From: Micromonospora sp. WMMD1102
Lineage (GTDB): Bacteria; Actinomycetota; Actinomycetes; Mycobacteriales; Micromonosporaceae
Length of the DNA: 64,000 nucleotides
Reading direction: 5' to 3'
Assembly (NCBI RefSeq): GCF_029626265.1
Contig: NZ_JARUBN010000001.1
Location: 2,294,001 to 2,358,000 of the forward strand
Part shown: positions 1 through 8,349 of the stretch, in pieces
How positions within the stretch are numbered: position 1 is the stretch's first letter
Layout: each line of letters begins with the position of its first letter
The notes under the pieces: generated by a model
What the model saw: only the letters and a program-made list of their open reading frames with translations
What the model was told of the DNA's origin: nothing
Database searches by the model: none
Translations under genes and position numbers: made by a program

Positions 1-10
1 CCCGACCGCC

Positions 11-1492
11 GTGTCGGCGGCACCGCCGTTCCGGGCACCGAACCGGTCCGACTTCCACCTGACCGGCCGCTCAGGCGCCCGGGTGGTGGTGCTCGGCGGC
101 GGCGTCGCCGGCCTGGCCGTCGCCTACGAGCTGGGCAAGGCCGGGTACGACTGCACGGTGCTGGAGGCGCGCTCCCGCCCCGGCGGCCGGAACCTGACCA
201 TCCGGGGCGGCGACGTGGAAACCGACCTCGACGGGCAGACCCAGCGGGCCGGCTTCTCCGACGGCGTCTACTTCAACGCCGGGCCGGGCCGGATCGCGCA
301 GTGGATGGTCACCATGGACTACTGCCGCGAACTGGGCGTACCGGTGGAGGTCTTTACGAACGCCAACGCGGACGCCTGGATCTACAACGCCTCGGCCGGG
401 ATGACCGCCCCGGTCCGTTACCGCACCGCCCGGGCCGACGTCTACGGCTACGTCTCCGAACTGCTGGCCAAGGCGACCGACCAGGGGGCGCTGGACGACC
501 GGCTGACCGCCGAGGACAAGCAGCGGCTGCTCTCCTTCCTACAGAGCTTCGGCGCGATCGGCGGGCGTACCGACGGATGGGCGTACACCGGCACCGGCCG
601 GCGGGGGTACGCCAGTTATCCCGGGGCGGGCAACGACAGTGGCACACCGCTGGGCGCCCCGCCGCCGCTGGCGGATGTCTTCGCCAGCAACGTCGGCCGG
701 TACTTCGCCTTCGAGATGGGCTACGACCAGGCGATGTTGATGTTCCAGCCGGTGGGCGGGATGGACCAGATCCCCCGGGCCCTGGCGAAGGCGGTCGGCA
801 TGCACCGGATCCAGCTCGGCGCCGAGGTGACCGGGGTGACCGACCGGGGTGGCCGGGTCGAGGTGACCTACCGCAAGGGTGGCCGGGAACGCCTGCTCCG
901 GGCCGACTTCTGCGTGGCGACGCTGCCGCCGCAGCTGATGGCCCGGGTGCCGCACAACCTCGGCACCGACGTGACGGCGGCGCTCGGCGGCTTCCCGGCC
1001 GCCGCGTCCGGCAAGATCGGGCTGGAGTACCGCAGCCGGTGGTGGGAGTCGGACCAGCGCATCTACGGCGGCATCACCGAGACCGACCTGGACCTGGCGC
1101 ACATCTGGTACCCGTCGTACGGCTTCCACGGCCGGCGGGGCCTGATCGTCGGCTACTACAACACCGGGGCGAACGCGCGGGCGTACAGTGCGCTGACTCC
1201 GGCGCAACGGCAGGAGCGGGCGGTCATGCAGGGGGTGAAGATCCACGGCGAGAAGTACCGCTCGGAGCTGGCCACGGCGTACTCGCACGCCTGGGACCGG
1301 ACCCGCTTCCTGGAGGGTGCCTGGACGTCGCCGCCGCACGGCACCGCCGGCTACGACCTGCTGCTCCGCCCGGCCGGCCGGGTCTACTTCGCCGGTGACT
1401 GGCTCAGCCACGAGGTGGCCTGGCAGCACGGATCGTTCGTCTCGGCCCGCTCGGCGGTCACCGCGCTGCACCAGCGGGTGATGACGTCCTGA
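11..1492 (+). CDS. Flavin monoamine oxidase / L-amino-acid-oxidase-like FAD enzyme, 5' end possibly outside window
   Basis: This is an FAD-dependent amine or amino-acid oxidase. The dinucleotide-binding motif VVVLGGGVAGLAVAYELG lies at about residues 25-42, followed by the acidic LEAR that binds the FAD ribose and the family motif RPGGR. The C-terminus carries the second FAD contact, YFAGDW, followed by WQHGSFVSAR. The enzyme would oxidise an amine or amino acid to the imine and reduce oxygen to hydrogen peroxide. The GTG at position 11 has almost no upstream sequence to judge a ribosome site. Secreted relatives carry about 40 more residues with a twin-arginine signal, so the true start may lie left of the window. 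The gene converges on the benzoylformate-decarboxylase-like gene, so they are not co-transcribed. The substrate cannot be read from the sequence. Confidence 0.85.
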   Translation: MSAAPPFRAPNRSDFHLTGRSGARVVVLGGGVAGLAVAYELGKAGYDCTVLEARSRPGGRNLTIRGGDVETDLDGQTQRAGFSDGVYFNAGPGRIAQWMVTMDYCRELGVPVEVFTNANADAWIYNASAGMTAPVRYRTARADVYGYVSELLAKATDQGALDDRLTAEDKQRLLSFLQSFGAIGGRTDGWAYTGTGRRGYASYPGAGNDSGTPLGAPPPLADVFASNVGRYFAFEMGYDQAMLMFQPVGGMDQIPRALAKAVGMHRIQLGAEVTGVTDRGGRVEVTYRKGGRERLLRADFCVATLPPQLMARVPHNLGTDVTAALGGFPAAASGKIGLEYRSRWWESDQRIYGGITETDLDLAHIWYPSYGFHGRRGLIVGYYNTGANARAYSALTPAQRQERAVMQGVKIHGEKYRSELATAYSHAWDRTRFLEGAWTSPPHGTAGYDLLLRPAGRVYFAGDWLSHEVAWQHGSFVSARSAVTALHQRVMTS

Positions 1493-1494
1493 GA

Positions 1495-1525
1495 CCGCCG
1501 TTACCGGACCAGCGGGTGACGGCGG
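1495..1525 (+). terminator. Hairpin terminator after the amine oxidase
   Basis: An 11-bp stem (1495-1505 with 1515-1525, one G-U pair) closes a 9-base loop just three bases after the TGA of the oxidase. There is no U-tract, which is common for terminators of high-GC actinomycetes. Confidence 0.5.
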
Positions 1526-1611
1526 CCCGGGACCGCCCTTCCCGGACCACCTGACGGCCGCGGGCCGAGGTCCCCGGCCCGGCTGCACCGGGAGTGTTCC
1601 GGGCGGCGGAT

Positions 1612-3213
1612 TCAGAGCAGTGGTGCGACGTCCCGGGTGATCGGCACGGCGAGCACGGTCGGACCTTCCGTGCCGAGCGCCGCCCGGAACGCCGCCCGGA
1701 ACTCGTCCACCGACTCCACCTGGTGCGCCGTGCAGCCGTAGCCCCGGGCGATGCCGGGGATGTCCAGGCCGGGCAGTTCCAGGCCGGGCACCCCCGGCGT
1801 CTCCTCCAACTCGGCGAAGGCTTTCAGTACGCCGTACTCCTGGTTGACCGGCACCACGAAGACGACCGGTAGCCGGTGCTGGGCGGCGGTCCAGAGCGCC
1901 TGTGGCGAGTACTGGAACGAGCCGTCCCCGATCACCGCCACCACCGGCCGGTGCTGCCGGGTGTCCCGCTGGGCGAGCGCGATGCCGACGGCCGCCGGCA
2001 GCGCGAAGCCGAGGCCACCGCTGGCCATCTTGTAGTACGAGCCCGGCCGGGTGATGGTCAGTTGCCGGTGCAGCACGCTGAGGTTGGAGGGGGACTCGGG
2101 CACGACGATCCCGTCGGAGGGCCACTCGGCGGCGAGCGCCCCGAAGAGCGCGTCCGGGGAGAGTGGGGTGTCGCCTGCCGCGTCCGGTGGGGCGGGCCGG
2201 TGCGGCGGCAGCGGTCGGTCCGTCGGCGGCAGCCGCTCGGCCAGCCCGGCGCAGGCCAGCGTCACGTCACCGACCAGGCTGTCCCCGACCGGTGCCCGGG
2301 CCGCCTCGGCAGGATCGTCGGTGACGTGCAGCAGCCGGGTCCCGTCCGGCAGGTAGCCCCGCCGACCCGGGACGTACGGGTAGTAACGGAACACCGGGGC
2401 ACCGATCACCAGTACGGTGTCGTACCCGACCAGTTTCTCGGCCAGCGGCCCGATCGCCGGTGGCAGCAGTCCCTGGAACTGGGGATGGTGCTGGGGGAAG
2501 CCGACCCGGTCGGCGAACGGCGGCTGCCAGACCGGTGCCCGGCTCCGTTCGGCGAGGGCGACCGCCTCGGCCCAGCCGCCGGCCCGGTCGACCCCGGCGC
2601 CGATCACCAGCATGGGCTGCCGACTGGCCGCCAGGATCTCGGCGAAGCGGTCCAGTTCCGCCGGATCGGGTGCGACCCGGGTGCTCACCCGGCGTACCTG
2701 GGCGGTGCCGCTGGCCGGTTCGTCCCAGTCGTCCAGCGGTAGGGAGAGGTAGACCGGCCCGGCCGGCGGCTGGACCGCGGTGGCCAGCGCCCGCATGAAC
2801 GCCTCCGGGATGTCCTGGGCGCGCATCGGCTCGTGACTCCACTTGACGTACGGCTCGGGAAGCTGGGTCGGGCGCACGTTGGTCAGCATCGGCTCGGAGA
2901 GGCTCATCGTCCGGGTCTGCTGGCCGGCGGTAACGATCATGGGCGTCTTGTTGTGCCAGGCGGTGACGAGGCTGCCCATCGCGTTCCCGGTGCCGGGCGC
3001 GGTGTGCAGGTTGACGTGCACCGGGCGGCCGCTGGACTGGGCGTAGCCGTCCGCCATCGCGACGGCCGACGCCTCCTGTAGGGCCAGCACGTACGCGAAG
3101 TCGGCCGGAAAGTTCTTCAGAAATGGCTCCTCGGTGGAACCGGGGTTGCCGAACAGGGTGGTCAGGCCGAGGGAACGGAGCAGGTCGTAGGTCGCTTCGT
3201 GCACCGTTGTCAT
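1612..3213 (-). CDS. mdlC: Benzoylformate decarboxylase-like ThDP enzyme
   Basis: A 533-residue thiamine-diphosphate decarboxylase, the usual length for benzoylformate decarboxylase (phenylglyoxylate to benzaldehyde and CO2, mandelate/phenylglycine catabolism). Ser26 (FGNPGSTEE), Glu47 (ALQEAS) and His70 (NLHTAPGTGN) sit at the same numbers as the active-site residues of the Pseudomonas putida enzyme as I remember it. The ThDP/Mg motif begins GDGSFQYS and ends near PVNQEYG. The start is the ATG at 3213, with AGGAGG ten bases upstream; longer in-frame starts lack this site. One oddity is that the position of catalytic His281 (FRYH in P. putida) reads FRYY here. The substrate may therefore differ; another 2-ketoacid decarboxylase is the main alternative. 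Confidence 0.82.
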   Translation of the reverse strand: MTTVHEATYDLLRSLGLTTLFGNPGSTEEPFLKNFPADFAYVLALQEASAVAMADGYAQSSGRPVHVNLHTAPGTGNAMGSLVTAWHNKTPMIVTAGQQTRTMSLSEPMLTNVRPTQLPEPYVKWSHEPMRAQDIPEAFMRALATAVQPPAGPVYLSLPLDDWDEPASGTAQVRRVSTRVAPDPAELDRFAEILAASRQPMLVIGAGVDRAGGWAEAVALAERSRAPVWQPPFADRVGFPQHHPQFQGLLPPAIGPLAEKLVGYDTVLVIGAPVFRYYPYVPGRRGYLPDGTRLLHVTDDPAEAARAPVGDSLVGDVTLACAGLAERLPPTDRPLPPHRPAPPDAAGDTPLSPDALFGALAAEWPSDGIVVPESPSNLSVLHRQLTITRPGSYYKMASGGLGFALPAAVGIALAQRDTRQHRPVVAVIGDGSFQYSPQALWTAAQHRLPVVFVVPVNQEYGVLKAFAELEETPGVPGLELPGLDIPGIARGYGCTAHQVESVDEFRAAFRAALGTEGPTVLAVPITRDVAPLL

Positions 3214-3252
3214 CGAAAGGAGCCTCCTGGTGTCCTCGTCCCATGCCCAGAC

Positions 3253-3270
3253 GACCGGGCTAAGCCGGTC
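3253..3270. promoter_or_regulatory. Inverted repeat in the promoter region of the ThDP decarboxylase
   Basis: GACCGG and CCGGTC flank a six-base spacer 40-57 bases upstream of the decarboxylase start. On the minus strand a possible -10 (TATGAC) lies just before it, and a CATGATCATG palindrome lies about 20 bases further upstream. This is the right place for an operator, but no regulator is identified and the arms are short. Confidence 0.25.
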
Positions 3271-3462
3271 ATTTCCGTCATACCTCACCCGTACATGATC
3301 ATGCCGGTTTATCTGCTCCACCGTCCGTGACCCTCGGATGGCCGCCGGAGCCCCCAATCGCGGTCCTGGTCACTGTTTTCGCTGCTCACTGGGCTTGGCA
3401 ACGGCCGAACGCGGACAGTAATGTCGGCAAGTCCGCTACCGGCCCCTTGGTCACCGCCTGGT

Positions 3463-3599
3463 GACACCGGAGCGGACCCGCTGAGTCGTTGTGTAACGAG
3501 CCGGGGACCCACAGTTATCTGGGGTGAATCCTCGGGCTGCGGCCCGGGGTAGGGCGGCCTTCCCGCCCGAATCCGTCAGCTAACCCGGTAGGCGGTGTC
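3463..3599 (+). ncRNA. c-di-AMP riboswitch (ydaO-yuaA type)
   Basis: The segment carries hallmark conserved strings of the ydaO/yuaA class in order: GGGGACCCAC, then GGGGTGAATC, then a small hairpin with CCGCCCGAATCCGTCAGC, then TAACC and GTAGGCG. The outer helix P1 can be drawn between GACACCG (3463-3469) and CGGTGTC (3593-3599). In actinobacteria this class controls genes for cell-wall hydrolases and resuscitation factors, usually turning expression off when c-di-AMP binds. Here it points toward the secreted C39-type peptidase, with an unusually long stretch of about 445 bases before that start codon. I am sure of the class; the link to the target gene is inferred from orientation. Confidence 0.88.
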
Positions 3600-3617
3600 G
3601 GAAGGAGTAGTTGTTTC

Positions 3618-3746
3618 GTGCCGCATCACCCGGGCTCCGGCCCGTCCCCCCAGTTTCCTCGCTGCATCGTGGCGCCACTCCCGGCCGCCGCGACCGCCGT
3701 ACCGGACCACCCGGTCCCCGGCCGGGACCCGATCCTGATCCGATAG
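3618..3746 (+). CDS. Possible 42-residue ORF directly after the riboswitch
   Basis: A GTG at 3618 lies ten bases after GAAGGAG (3601-3607), directly behind the riboswitch, and runs to TAG at 3744-3746. The product starts VPHHPGSGPSPQFPR and has a short hydrophobic patch (IVAPLPAAATAV). It looks like the beginning of a secreted protein that has lost its body, or a leader peptide. No family is recognised, and it may not be translated. Confidence 0.25.
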   Translation: MPHHPGSGPSPQFPRCIVAPLPAAATAVPDHPVPGRDPILIR

Positions 3747-4034
3747 CGGGCTGTGCCGCGGAGGTCGTCGATGCGCGGGGCGCGCCGGCCGGCTCGCCGG
3801 CGGGTCCCGGTACCGCCGCAGGCCGGCGACGACGGATCGTGGTGGCGCTGATTCCACCGGTACGCCGACAGCGGTGCTCCGCACCCGTGGGCGCATCGCC
3901 GGTCCGTCTTCGCCAGGTTCATCGGCGCGCGCCTTTCCGGTGCCATTCCGCGCGATTCTCCGGCACATTCCGGCAGCGATAAGAAACGTCGCGTCACCAT
4001 CCCGTCCCCCGGTAGTGGTGACACGCATTCCCCT
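3747..4034 (+). other. Long leader / intergenic stretch before the C39 peptidase
   Basis: Between the short ORF and the ribosome site of the next gene I see no convincing gene. The stretch holds several GC-rich inverted segments, for example GTCGTCG near 3764 that could pair with CGACGAC near 3830. This could be an attenuator hairpin or ordinary GC-rich spacer. A second promoter in the AT-richer part near 3975-3990 (TAAGAA) is possible but unproven. Confidence 0.3.
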
Positions 4035-4045
4035 GGAGGACAACG

Positions 4046-4894
4046 TTGAAGCACGCAATTAACGGGCGGTTCAGGACCGCCATGTCGGGCCGCCGGAACC
4101 GGCTCGCGCTCGCCTCGGCCGCGGTGCTCGCCGCCGCCGCCTCGACCGGGGTCGTGCTGGCCTCGACCGGCTCGCCGGAGGCCCCGGAGACCGGCTCGAC
4201 CGTCGCCGTCGCCGAAGTCGGCGCCCCCGCCGCGGGTCAGGCCGGAGCGGCCGCCACCACCGCGCCGCGGACGACGGCGCCGCAGACCACCGCCCCGGCG
4301 ACCGAGGCACCGACCACGGCGCCGGCCAGCAAGGCGGCCAAGGCGGCCCCGACCAGCACCCCGAGCAAGCGGCCGGCGCCGCCCGCGGCCAAGCTGCTGG
4401 ACTACGATTTCCAGACCCAGATCAACGGTTGGTACTGCGGCCCGGCCGCCACCCGGATCGCGCTCACCGTCCGGGACAAGCAGCCGAGCCAGGACTCAGT
4501 AGCCGCCGACCTCGGCACCACGACGAGCGGCACGAACTCGGCCCAGGACACCACCCGGGTACTCAACAAGATCATCGGTACCGACTTCTACCGCACCACG
4601 GCCATCCCCGGCGGCGCGGCCACCCCGGCCCAGATGGACCGGCTCCAGGCGGACGTCGTGCACGCCGTCACCAGCGGATACGCCGTGGTGATGAACATCG
4701 CCGGCTCGGCCACCGACCTGGACGGCGGTTGGCACAGCTACCCCGGCGGGCACTACCTGACGGTGGTCGGCTACCGCGACGACGGCCGTACGGTGAAGAT
4801 TGCCGACCCGGCCATCCCGGGCGAGGACAGCAACTACTGGATGAGCACCATCGACCTGGCGAACTGGGCGGCCACCCGGGGCTACTCGTCCTGA
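4046..4894 (+). CDS. Secreted C39-family cysteine peptidase-like protein
   Basis: An exported protein of 282 residues. Residues about 14-40 form a basic n-region (MSGRRNR) followed by an alanine-rich hydrophobic core typical of a signal peptide. A Thr/Ala/Pro-rich linker then runs to about residue 115, and a Peptidase_C39_2 domain follows. Its triad is visible: Cys in GWYCGPAA, His in GGHYLTVVGY and Asp in IADPA. It starts with TTG at 4046, five bases behind GGAGGA (4035-4040). The domain usually cleaves peptides or acts in envelope maturation; the substrate is unknown. A c-di-AMP riboswitch upstream suggests control with wall turnover or osmotic state. The perfect palindrome after the stop separates it from the converging DUF2231 gene. 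Confidence 0.82.
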   Translation: MKHAINGRFRTAMSGRRNRLALASAAVLAAAASTGVVLASTGSPEAPETGSTVAVAEVGAPAAGQAGAAATTAPRTTAPQTTAPATEAPTTAPASKAAKAAPTSTPSKRPAPPAAKLLDYDFQTQINGWYCGPAATRIALTVRDKQPSQDSVAADLGTTTSGTNSAQDTTRVLNKIIGTDFYRTTAIPGGAATPAQMDRLQADVVHAVTSGYAVVMNIAGSATDLDGGWHSYPGGHYLTVVGYRDDGRTVKIADPAIPGEDSNYWMSTIDLANWAATRGYSS

Positions 4895-4915
4895 GCCGAC
4901 CCGACCTCCCGAACG

Positions 4916-4975
4916 GGTGTAAGGAAGGGCCCCCTCCTATCGCATTTTGTATAGGAGGGGGCCCTTCCTTACACC
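4916..4975. repeat. Perfect 25-bp inverted repeat with 10-base loop; likely bidirectional terminator
   Basis: Positions 4916-4940 are the exact reverse complement of 4951-4975, with a ten-base AT-richer loop between. The stem contains AAGGAAGGGCCCCCTCC. It lies between two converging genes and would terminate both. A perfect arm of this length is longer than a terminator needs. From memory, similar AAGGAAGGGCCCC palindromes are scattered in Micromonospora-type genomes, so it may be a dispersed element. Only one copy is present here. Confidence 0.85.
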
Positions 4976-4983
4976 TCACGAGG

Positions 4984-5532
4984 TCACTGGCCCTGCCACA
5001 CCGCCTGGGCGCCGGTGTCGCCGGTACGGAACACGAAGTACAGGGTGATCCCGGCCGCCGCCAGGGAGAGCACCCCGAAGACCAGGCTGAGCACCGGCGA
5101 CTCCTTGGCGGCCGGCGCACCTCCGGCAGCCGCGCCCTCCGTGCCGTCCCCCTCGACGCTGGCGGCGGGCCGTACGGCGGCGGTGCGGGGCTTGACGAGG
5201 AGGACCAGGGCCAGGGTCAGCACCCCGAGCGCGATGGTCGCGTACAGGGTGTTGGTGCCGAGATCCTGGTGCTCCGCCAGCCGGGGGACGTACTCCGGGC
5301 TGACCCGGTTACGTGATTCCAGGCGGGCGAGGAATCGGTCACCGGAGAGCTTGGCCATCAGCGCCGCGACCGGGGTGGCGACGGCGAGCAGCCCCAGCAC
5401 CCAGCGCAGGTGCGGGCGGACGAACGGAAGGAACGCGTACCCGACCGCGGCCAGCGCGAGCAGTGGCACGAAGACCACTGCGGCATGGACCAGGAAGGGG
5501 TGGGCGGGAATGCCCATGAACTCCTCGAGCAC
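4984..5532 (-). CDS. DUF2231 domain membrane protein
   Basis: A 182-residue integral membrane protein with four hydrophobic spans: near residues 13-33, 40-60, 95-113 and 145-168. It opens with GIPAHPFLVHAAVVFVPL, the His-containing signature of the DUF2231 family. The family has no established biochemical role; some members are thought to bind haem or act near redox chains. The GTG start at 5532 has GAGGAGG five bases upstream; an internal ATG at 5517 has a poorer spacing. It converges with the C39 peptidase across the long palindrome. Confidence 0.8.
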   Translation of the reverse strand: MLEEFMGIPAHPFLVHAAVVFVPLLALAAVGYAFLPFVRPHLRWVLGLLAVATPVAALMAKLSGDRFLARLESRNRVSPEYVPRLAEHQDLGTNTLYATIALGVLTLALVLLVKPRTAAVRPAASVEGDGTEGAAAGGAPAAKESPVLSLVFGVLSLAAAGITLYFVFRTGDTGAQAVWQGQ

Positions 5533-5731
5533 CGGCGCCTCCTCGGCGACAGATCGGATCGACGACAGATCGGATCGGCGAAAGACAGGGTGGGACGACC
5601 GGCGTACGGGCCGGTGGGGCGGAAAGCTCCGGCAGCCTGGGCAGGCGTGCGGACCGTTGACATGGTGCCCGTGGCGCTGATCCTTGACAAGGGCCGGCGG
5701 AGTCCGACCGGCGGCCTGGACCAGCTCAGGT

Positions 5732-6535
5732 TCACTGTGGATCGTCGTCCGGTACGGCCGCGGGCGCCGGTTCCTCGCCGACGACGTACTCGGTGTACTC
5801 GGCGACCGGGGTGAAGCCGAGCCGGTCGTAGAGCTTGTACGCGGCGGTGTTCTCCGCCGCGACGTTCAGCGCCACCGTGTCGACGGTCTCCAGCAGCCGC
5901 CGGCAGAGCGTCGCCACCACGGTGCTGCCCAGCCCCTGCCCCCGGTACGCCGGAGCGGTCGTCACGTTGCCCAGCGCGCTCACCCGGTAGCGCGGCGACC
6001 AGACGTGCACCCCGGCGACGGCGACCAGCCCACCGTCCCGGCGCAGCCCGACGTAGTGACCGGTCTCGACCATCCGCGGGTCGAACCAGTTGCCCGGATA
6101 GGCCGCCTGGTAGAAAGCGGTCAGCTCCGCGACGTCCGCCTCGGTCAGCACCTCGCCGGCCGGCGCCACCCGGGCCAGCCGGTCGGGGTCGGTGAGCGCC
6201 ATCTTCAGGTGCGCCCCGCGCGTCCGGACCGGGTAGTCCCGGGCCAGCACCTCCACGCCGCCGGGGGACAGGTGTGCCTCGAAGTGCCGGGGCAGCAGCG
6301 GGAGGAGGCCGGTGAGCAGTTCGGCCAGCACCGCCGGGGAGCGGTGCAGCGCCAGCAGCACCGGCCTGGGCGCACCGTGGTAGAGCAGCGCCACGGCGTC
6401 GCCGCACCGGTACCAGTTGGTGTACGGCCAGTAGAAGTCGTCGAGGTCGCCGAGTTCGTACGCGTGCAGGTGCGGGTCGCGGCGCAGCAGGTCGGCCAGC
6501 TCGTTACGGTCGCGGCTGGTCCTGATCATCGTCAC
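5732..6535 (-). CDS. GNAT family N-acetyltransferase
   Basis: A 267-residue acetyltransferase. The C-terminal half (about residues 125-255) has the GNAT fold, with the acetyl-CoA pyrophosphate-binding motif A in NVTTAPAYRGQGLGSTV and motif B around NVAAENTAAYKLYDRLGF. The N-terminal half is a separate domain without recognised motifs, typical of the two-domain GNAT proteins that start with a short DPHLHAYELGDL-type segment. The acceptor is unknown. Start is GTG at 6535; ATG at 6529 is equally possible because no clear ribosome site is seen. Confidence 0.8.
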   Translation of the reverse strand: MTMIRTSRDRNELADLLRRDPHLHAYELGDLDDFYWPYTNWYRCGDAVALLYHGAPRPVLLALHRSPAVLAELLTGLLPLLPRHFEAHLSPGGVEVLARDYPVRTRGAHLKMALTDPDRLARVAPAGEVLTEADVAELTAFYQAAYPGNWFDPRMVETGHYVGLRRDGGLVAVAGVHVWSPRYRVSALGNVTTAPAYRGQGLGSTVVATLCRRLLETVDTVALNVAAENTAAYKLYDRLGFTPVAEYTEYVVGEEPAPAAVPDDDPQ

Positions 6536-6586
6536 CGGGGCATCATGGCACAGCCCACGAGCACCCTCGGCGCAACGGGCGTGCGC

Positions 6587-8287
6587 TCAGTGGACCGGGG
6601 CGGGGCGGGGTGCCGGTACCGGCGGAGGCGTACCGGCCCCGGCCACCTGCCGGCGGGCCTCGTCGAGGAACCCGTCGGCGTAGTGCTGCTCCGGGAAGTC
6701 GCCGAGATAGCGGGTCCGGGTCCGCCACCGGGTCTCGGCCAGTGGATCGCTCTCCAGCAGCCGGTCCAGCACGTCGTCCAGGTTGGACAGCTCCGAGTCC
6801 AGTACGTAGCCCGAGCCGGCCAGCGGGAAGCCCTCGACGAACCGGTCGCCCTCGCCGACCCGGTCGGTGACCGCGTACGGCTTGCCCGAGTAGAGGTAGT
6901 CGGAGATCACCGCGGAGACGTCCGAGACCAGCGCGTCGGAGGCGTTGACGCAGTCGACCAGGCTCATCTTCCGGGCCGCGTCGGCGCCGAAGACGTGCCG
7001 CCGTCCGGTGCCGGCCCGGTGCTCGGCGAGGAGCTGCTCGATCCGGGCGAGCTGCCGGGCCGACGCCGGGTTCTGCGAGGTGTAGGGGTGGGCCCGCAGG
7101 ATCACCGTCACGCCCCGGTCCAGCAGCCGGCGGACCAGCTTCTCGCCGACCGGCAGCGAGCAGTGGTCGACGTCGGCGTTGTGCCCGGTCCAGGTCGGCG
7201 TGTAGAGCACCACCTTGTCGGCCCGGTCCCGGATCGGCTCCCGGCGTACCGCTATCGACTCCACCTGCGGGCGGCCGACGATCGCGAACTTCTCCCGGGG
7301 GATCGTCACACCGTTTCGGGCGTACCTGTCGATCGCCGCCTGCCCGGCCACGAAGATCCGGTCGAAGATCGCGGAGACCGGGTTGGCGCTCGGCGCCTTG
7401 TCGCTGTCGCCGTGGTGCAGCTGGATGTGCGTGAGGTGGGCGTACCGGATGCAGTGGCTGTTCTTGGCGCCGTGGTTGACGTAGAACGCCACCCGCAGGC
7501 TCGGCACGATCGCCTCGTCGATGGATCGCGGCGTCGGGCAGACCACCACCGGCGCCCTGGTGGCGGCCGAGATCGCCGGCAGGAAGTTCGGCTCCCGCAG
7601 CAGCACCACGAACGGCCGCCCGATCCGCTCCAGGTAGGGCAGCCACATCATCACCTGGTATTCCGAGCCGGGCGGCGCGGAGAAGTGCAGCAGGAACTCC
7701 GGCTGGTGCCGGCGCAGCGCCTGGGTGACCGCGCTCTGCCCGGCCGAGGGACGCAGTCGACGCAGCGCGAGCGGCCCGACCGCGCCGATTCCGGCCGCCG
7801 CGCCGACCAGCACGGTGAGCAGCAGGGCGGGCCAGGCCGGCAGGGTCAGCGCCGCACTGCCGGCGAGTACGGCCAGCAGGACCAGCACAGCCGGCCCGAG
7901 CCGGTCGGCGACCAGCAGCGGCCAGGCCCGTACCCCGAGGTTCGCCGAGCGCACCTCCAGCTCGGCGGCGTCCCGCAGCGGTCGCTCGGCCAGGGTCAGC
8001 CCGAGCAGGGTCAGCCCGGTCAGCGCCAGGACCAGCCAGTTCAGCCCGGACTCGGGCACCCGGTGCGCGTACCCGACAAGTACCCCGGCGATCAGCAGCA
8101 CCGGTTCGGCGACCAGGTCGGCGCGGGGGTTGACCCGGCGTTCCAGCCAGACGGCCGCGGCGCCGGCCACCGCCAGGGCCAGCCCGAGCAGTTCGGCCGA
8201 GGTGAGGGCGAGGAGCAGGAAGGACAGCACGGCCAGGCCGGCACTCAGACACCGGACGGTCAGTTTCCTGACCAGATCGCCACGCAT
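6587..8287 (-). CDS. CDP-glycerol/CDP-ribitol polyol-phosphotransferase-like membrane enzyme
   Basis: A 566-residue protein. Residues about 1-160 hold several hydrophobic segments; residues about 200-550 match the TagB/TagF glycerophosphotransferase family, with FYVNHGAKNSHCIRY, IQLHHGDSDKAPS, VLYTPTWTGHNADVD, LRAHPYTSQNP and the C-terminal SDVSAVISDYLYSGKPYAVTD. Such enzymes transfer polyol phosphate from a CDP-activated donor to a growing teichoic-acid-like chain at the inner face of the membrane. The ATG at 8287 follows GGAAGG. It lies 62 bases behind the cytidylyltransferase-SDR gene on the same strand, which would supply the donor. Ribitol phosphate is the likely unit by context; glycerol phosphate cannot be excluded. 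Confidence 0.82.
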   Translation of the reverse strand: MRGDLVRKLTVRCLSAGLAVLSFLLLALTSAELLGLALAVAGAAAVWLERRVNPRADLVAEPVLLIAGVLVGYAHRVPESGLNWLVLALTGLTLLGLTLAERPLRDAAELEVRSANLGVRAWPLLVADRLGPAVLVLLAVLAGSAALTLPAWPALLLTVLVGAAAGIGAVGPLALRRLRPSAGQSAVTQALRRHQPEFLLHFSAPPGSEYQVMMWLPYLERIGRPFVVLLREPNFLPAISAATRAPVVVCPTPRSIDEAIVPSLRVAFYVNHGAKNSHCIRYAHLTHIQLHHGDSDKAPSANPVSAIFDRIFVAGQAAIDRYARNGVTIPREKFAIVGRPQVESIAVRREPIRDRADKVVLYTPTWTGHNADVDHCSLPVGEKLVRRLLDRGVTVILRAHPYTSQNPASARQLARIEQLLAEHRAGTGRRHVFGADAARKMSLVDCVNASDALVSDVSAVISDYLYSGKPYAVTDRVGEGDRFVEGFPLAGSGYVLDSELSNLDDVLDRLLESDPLAETRWRTRTRYLGDFPEQHYADGFLDEARRQVAGAGTPPPVPAPRPAPVH

Positions 8288-8349
8288 GCGCTTCCTTCCT
8301 GGGGCGGGCGGGTCGCCGGACGGTGCCCGGCGGGGAGTGCGGAACGGGG

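Noticed and set aside
5650..5700. TTGACA-like string before the GNAT/DUF2231 interval as a promoter
   Set aside because: No -10 at a suitable distance and no gene on the plus strand downstream.
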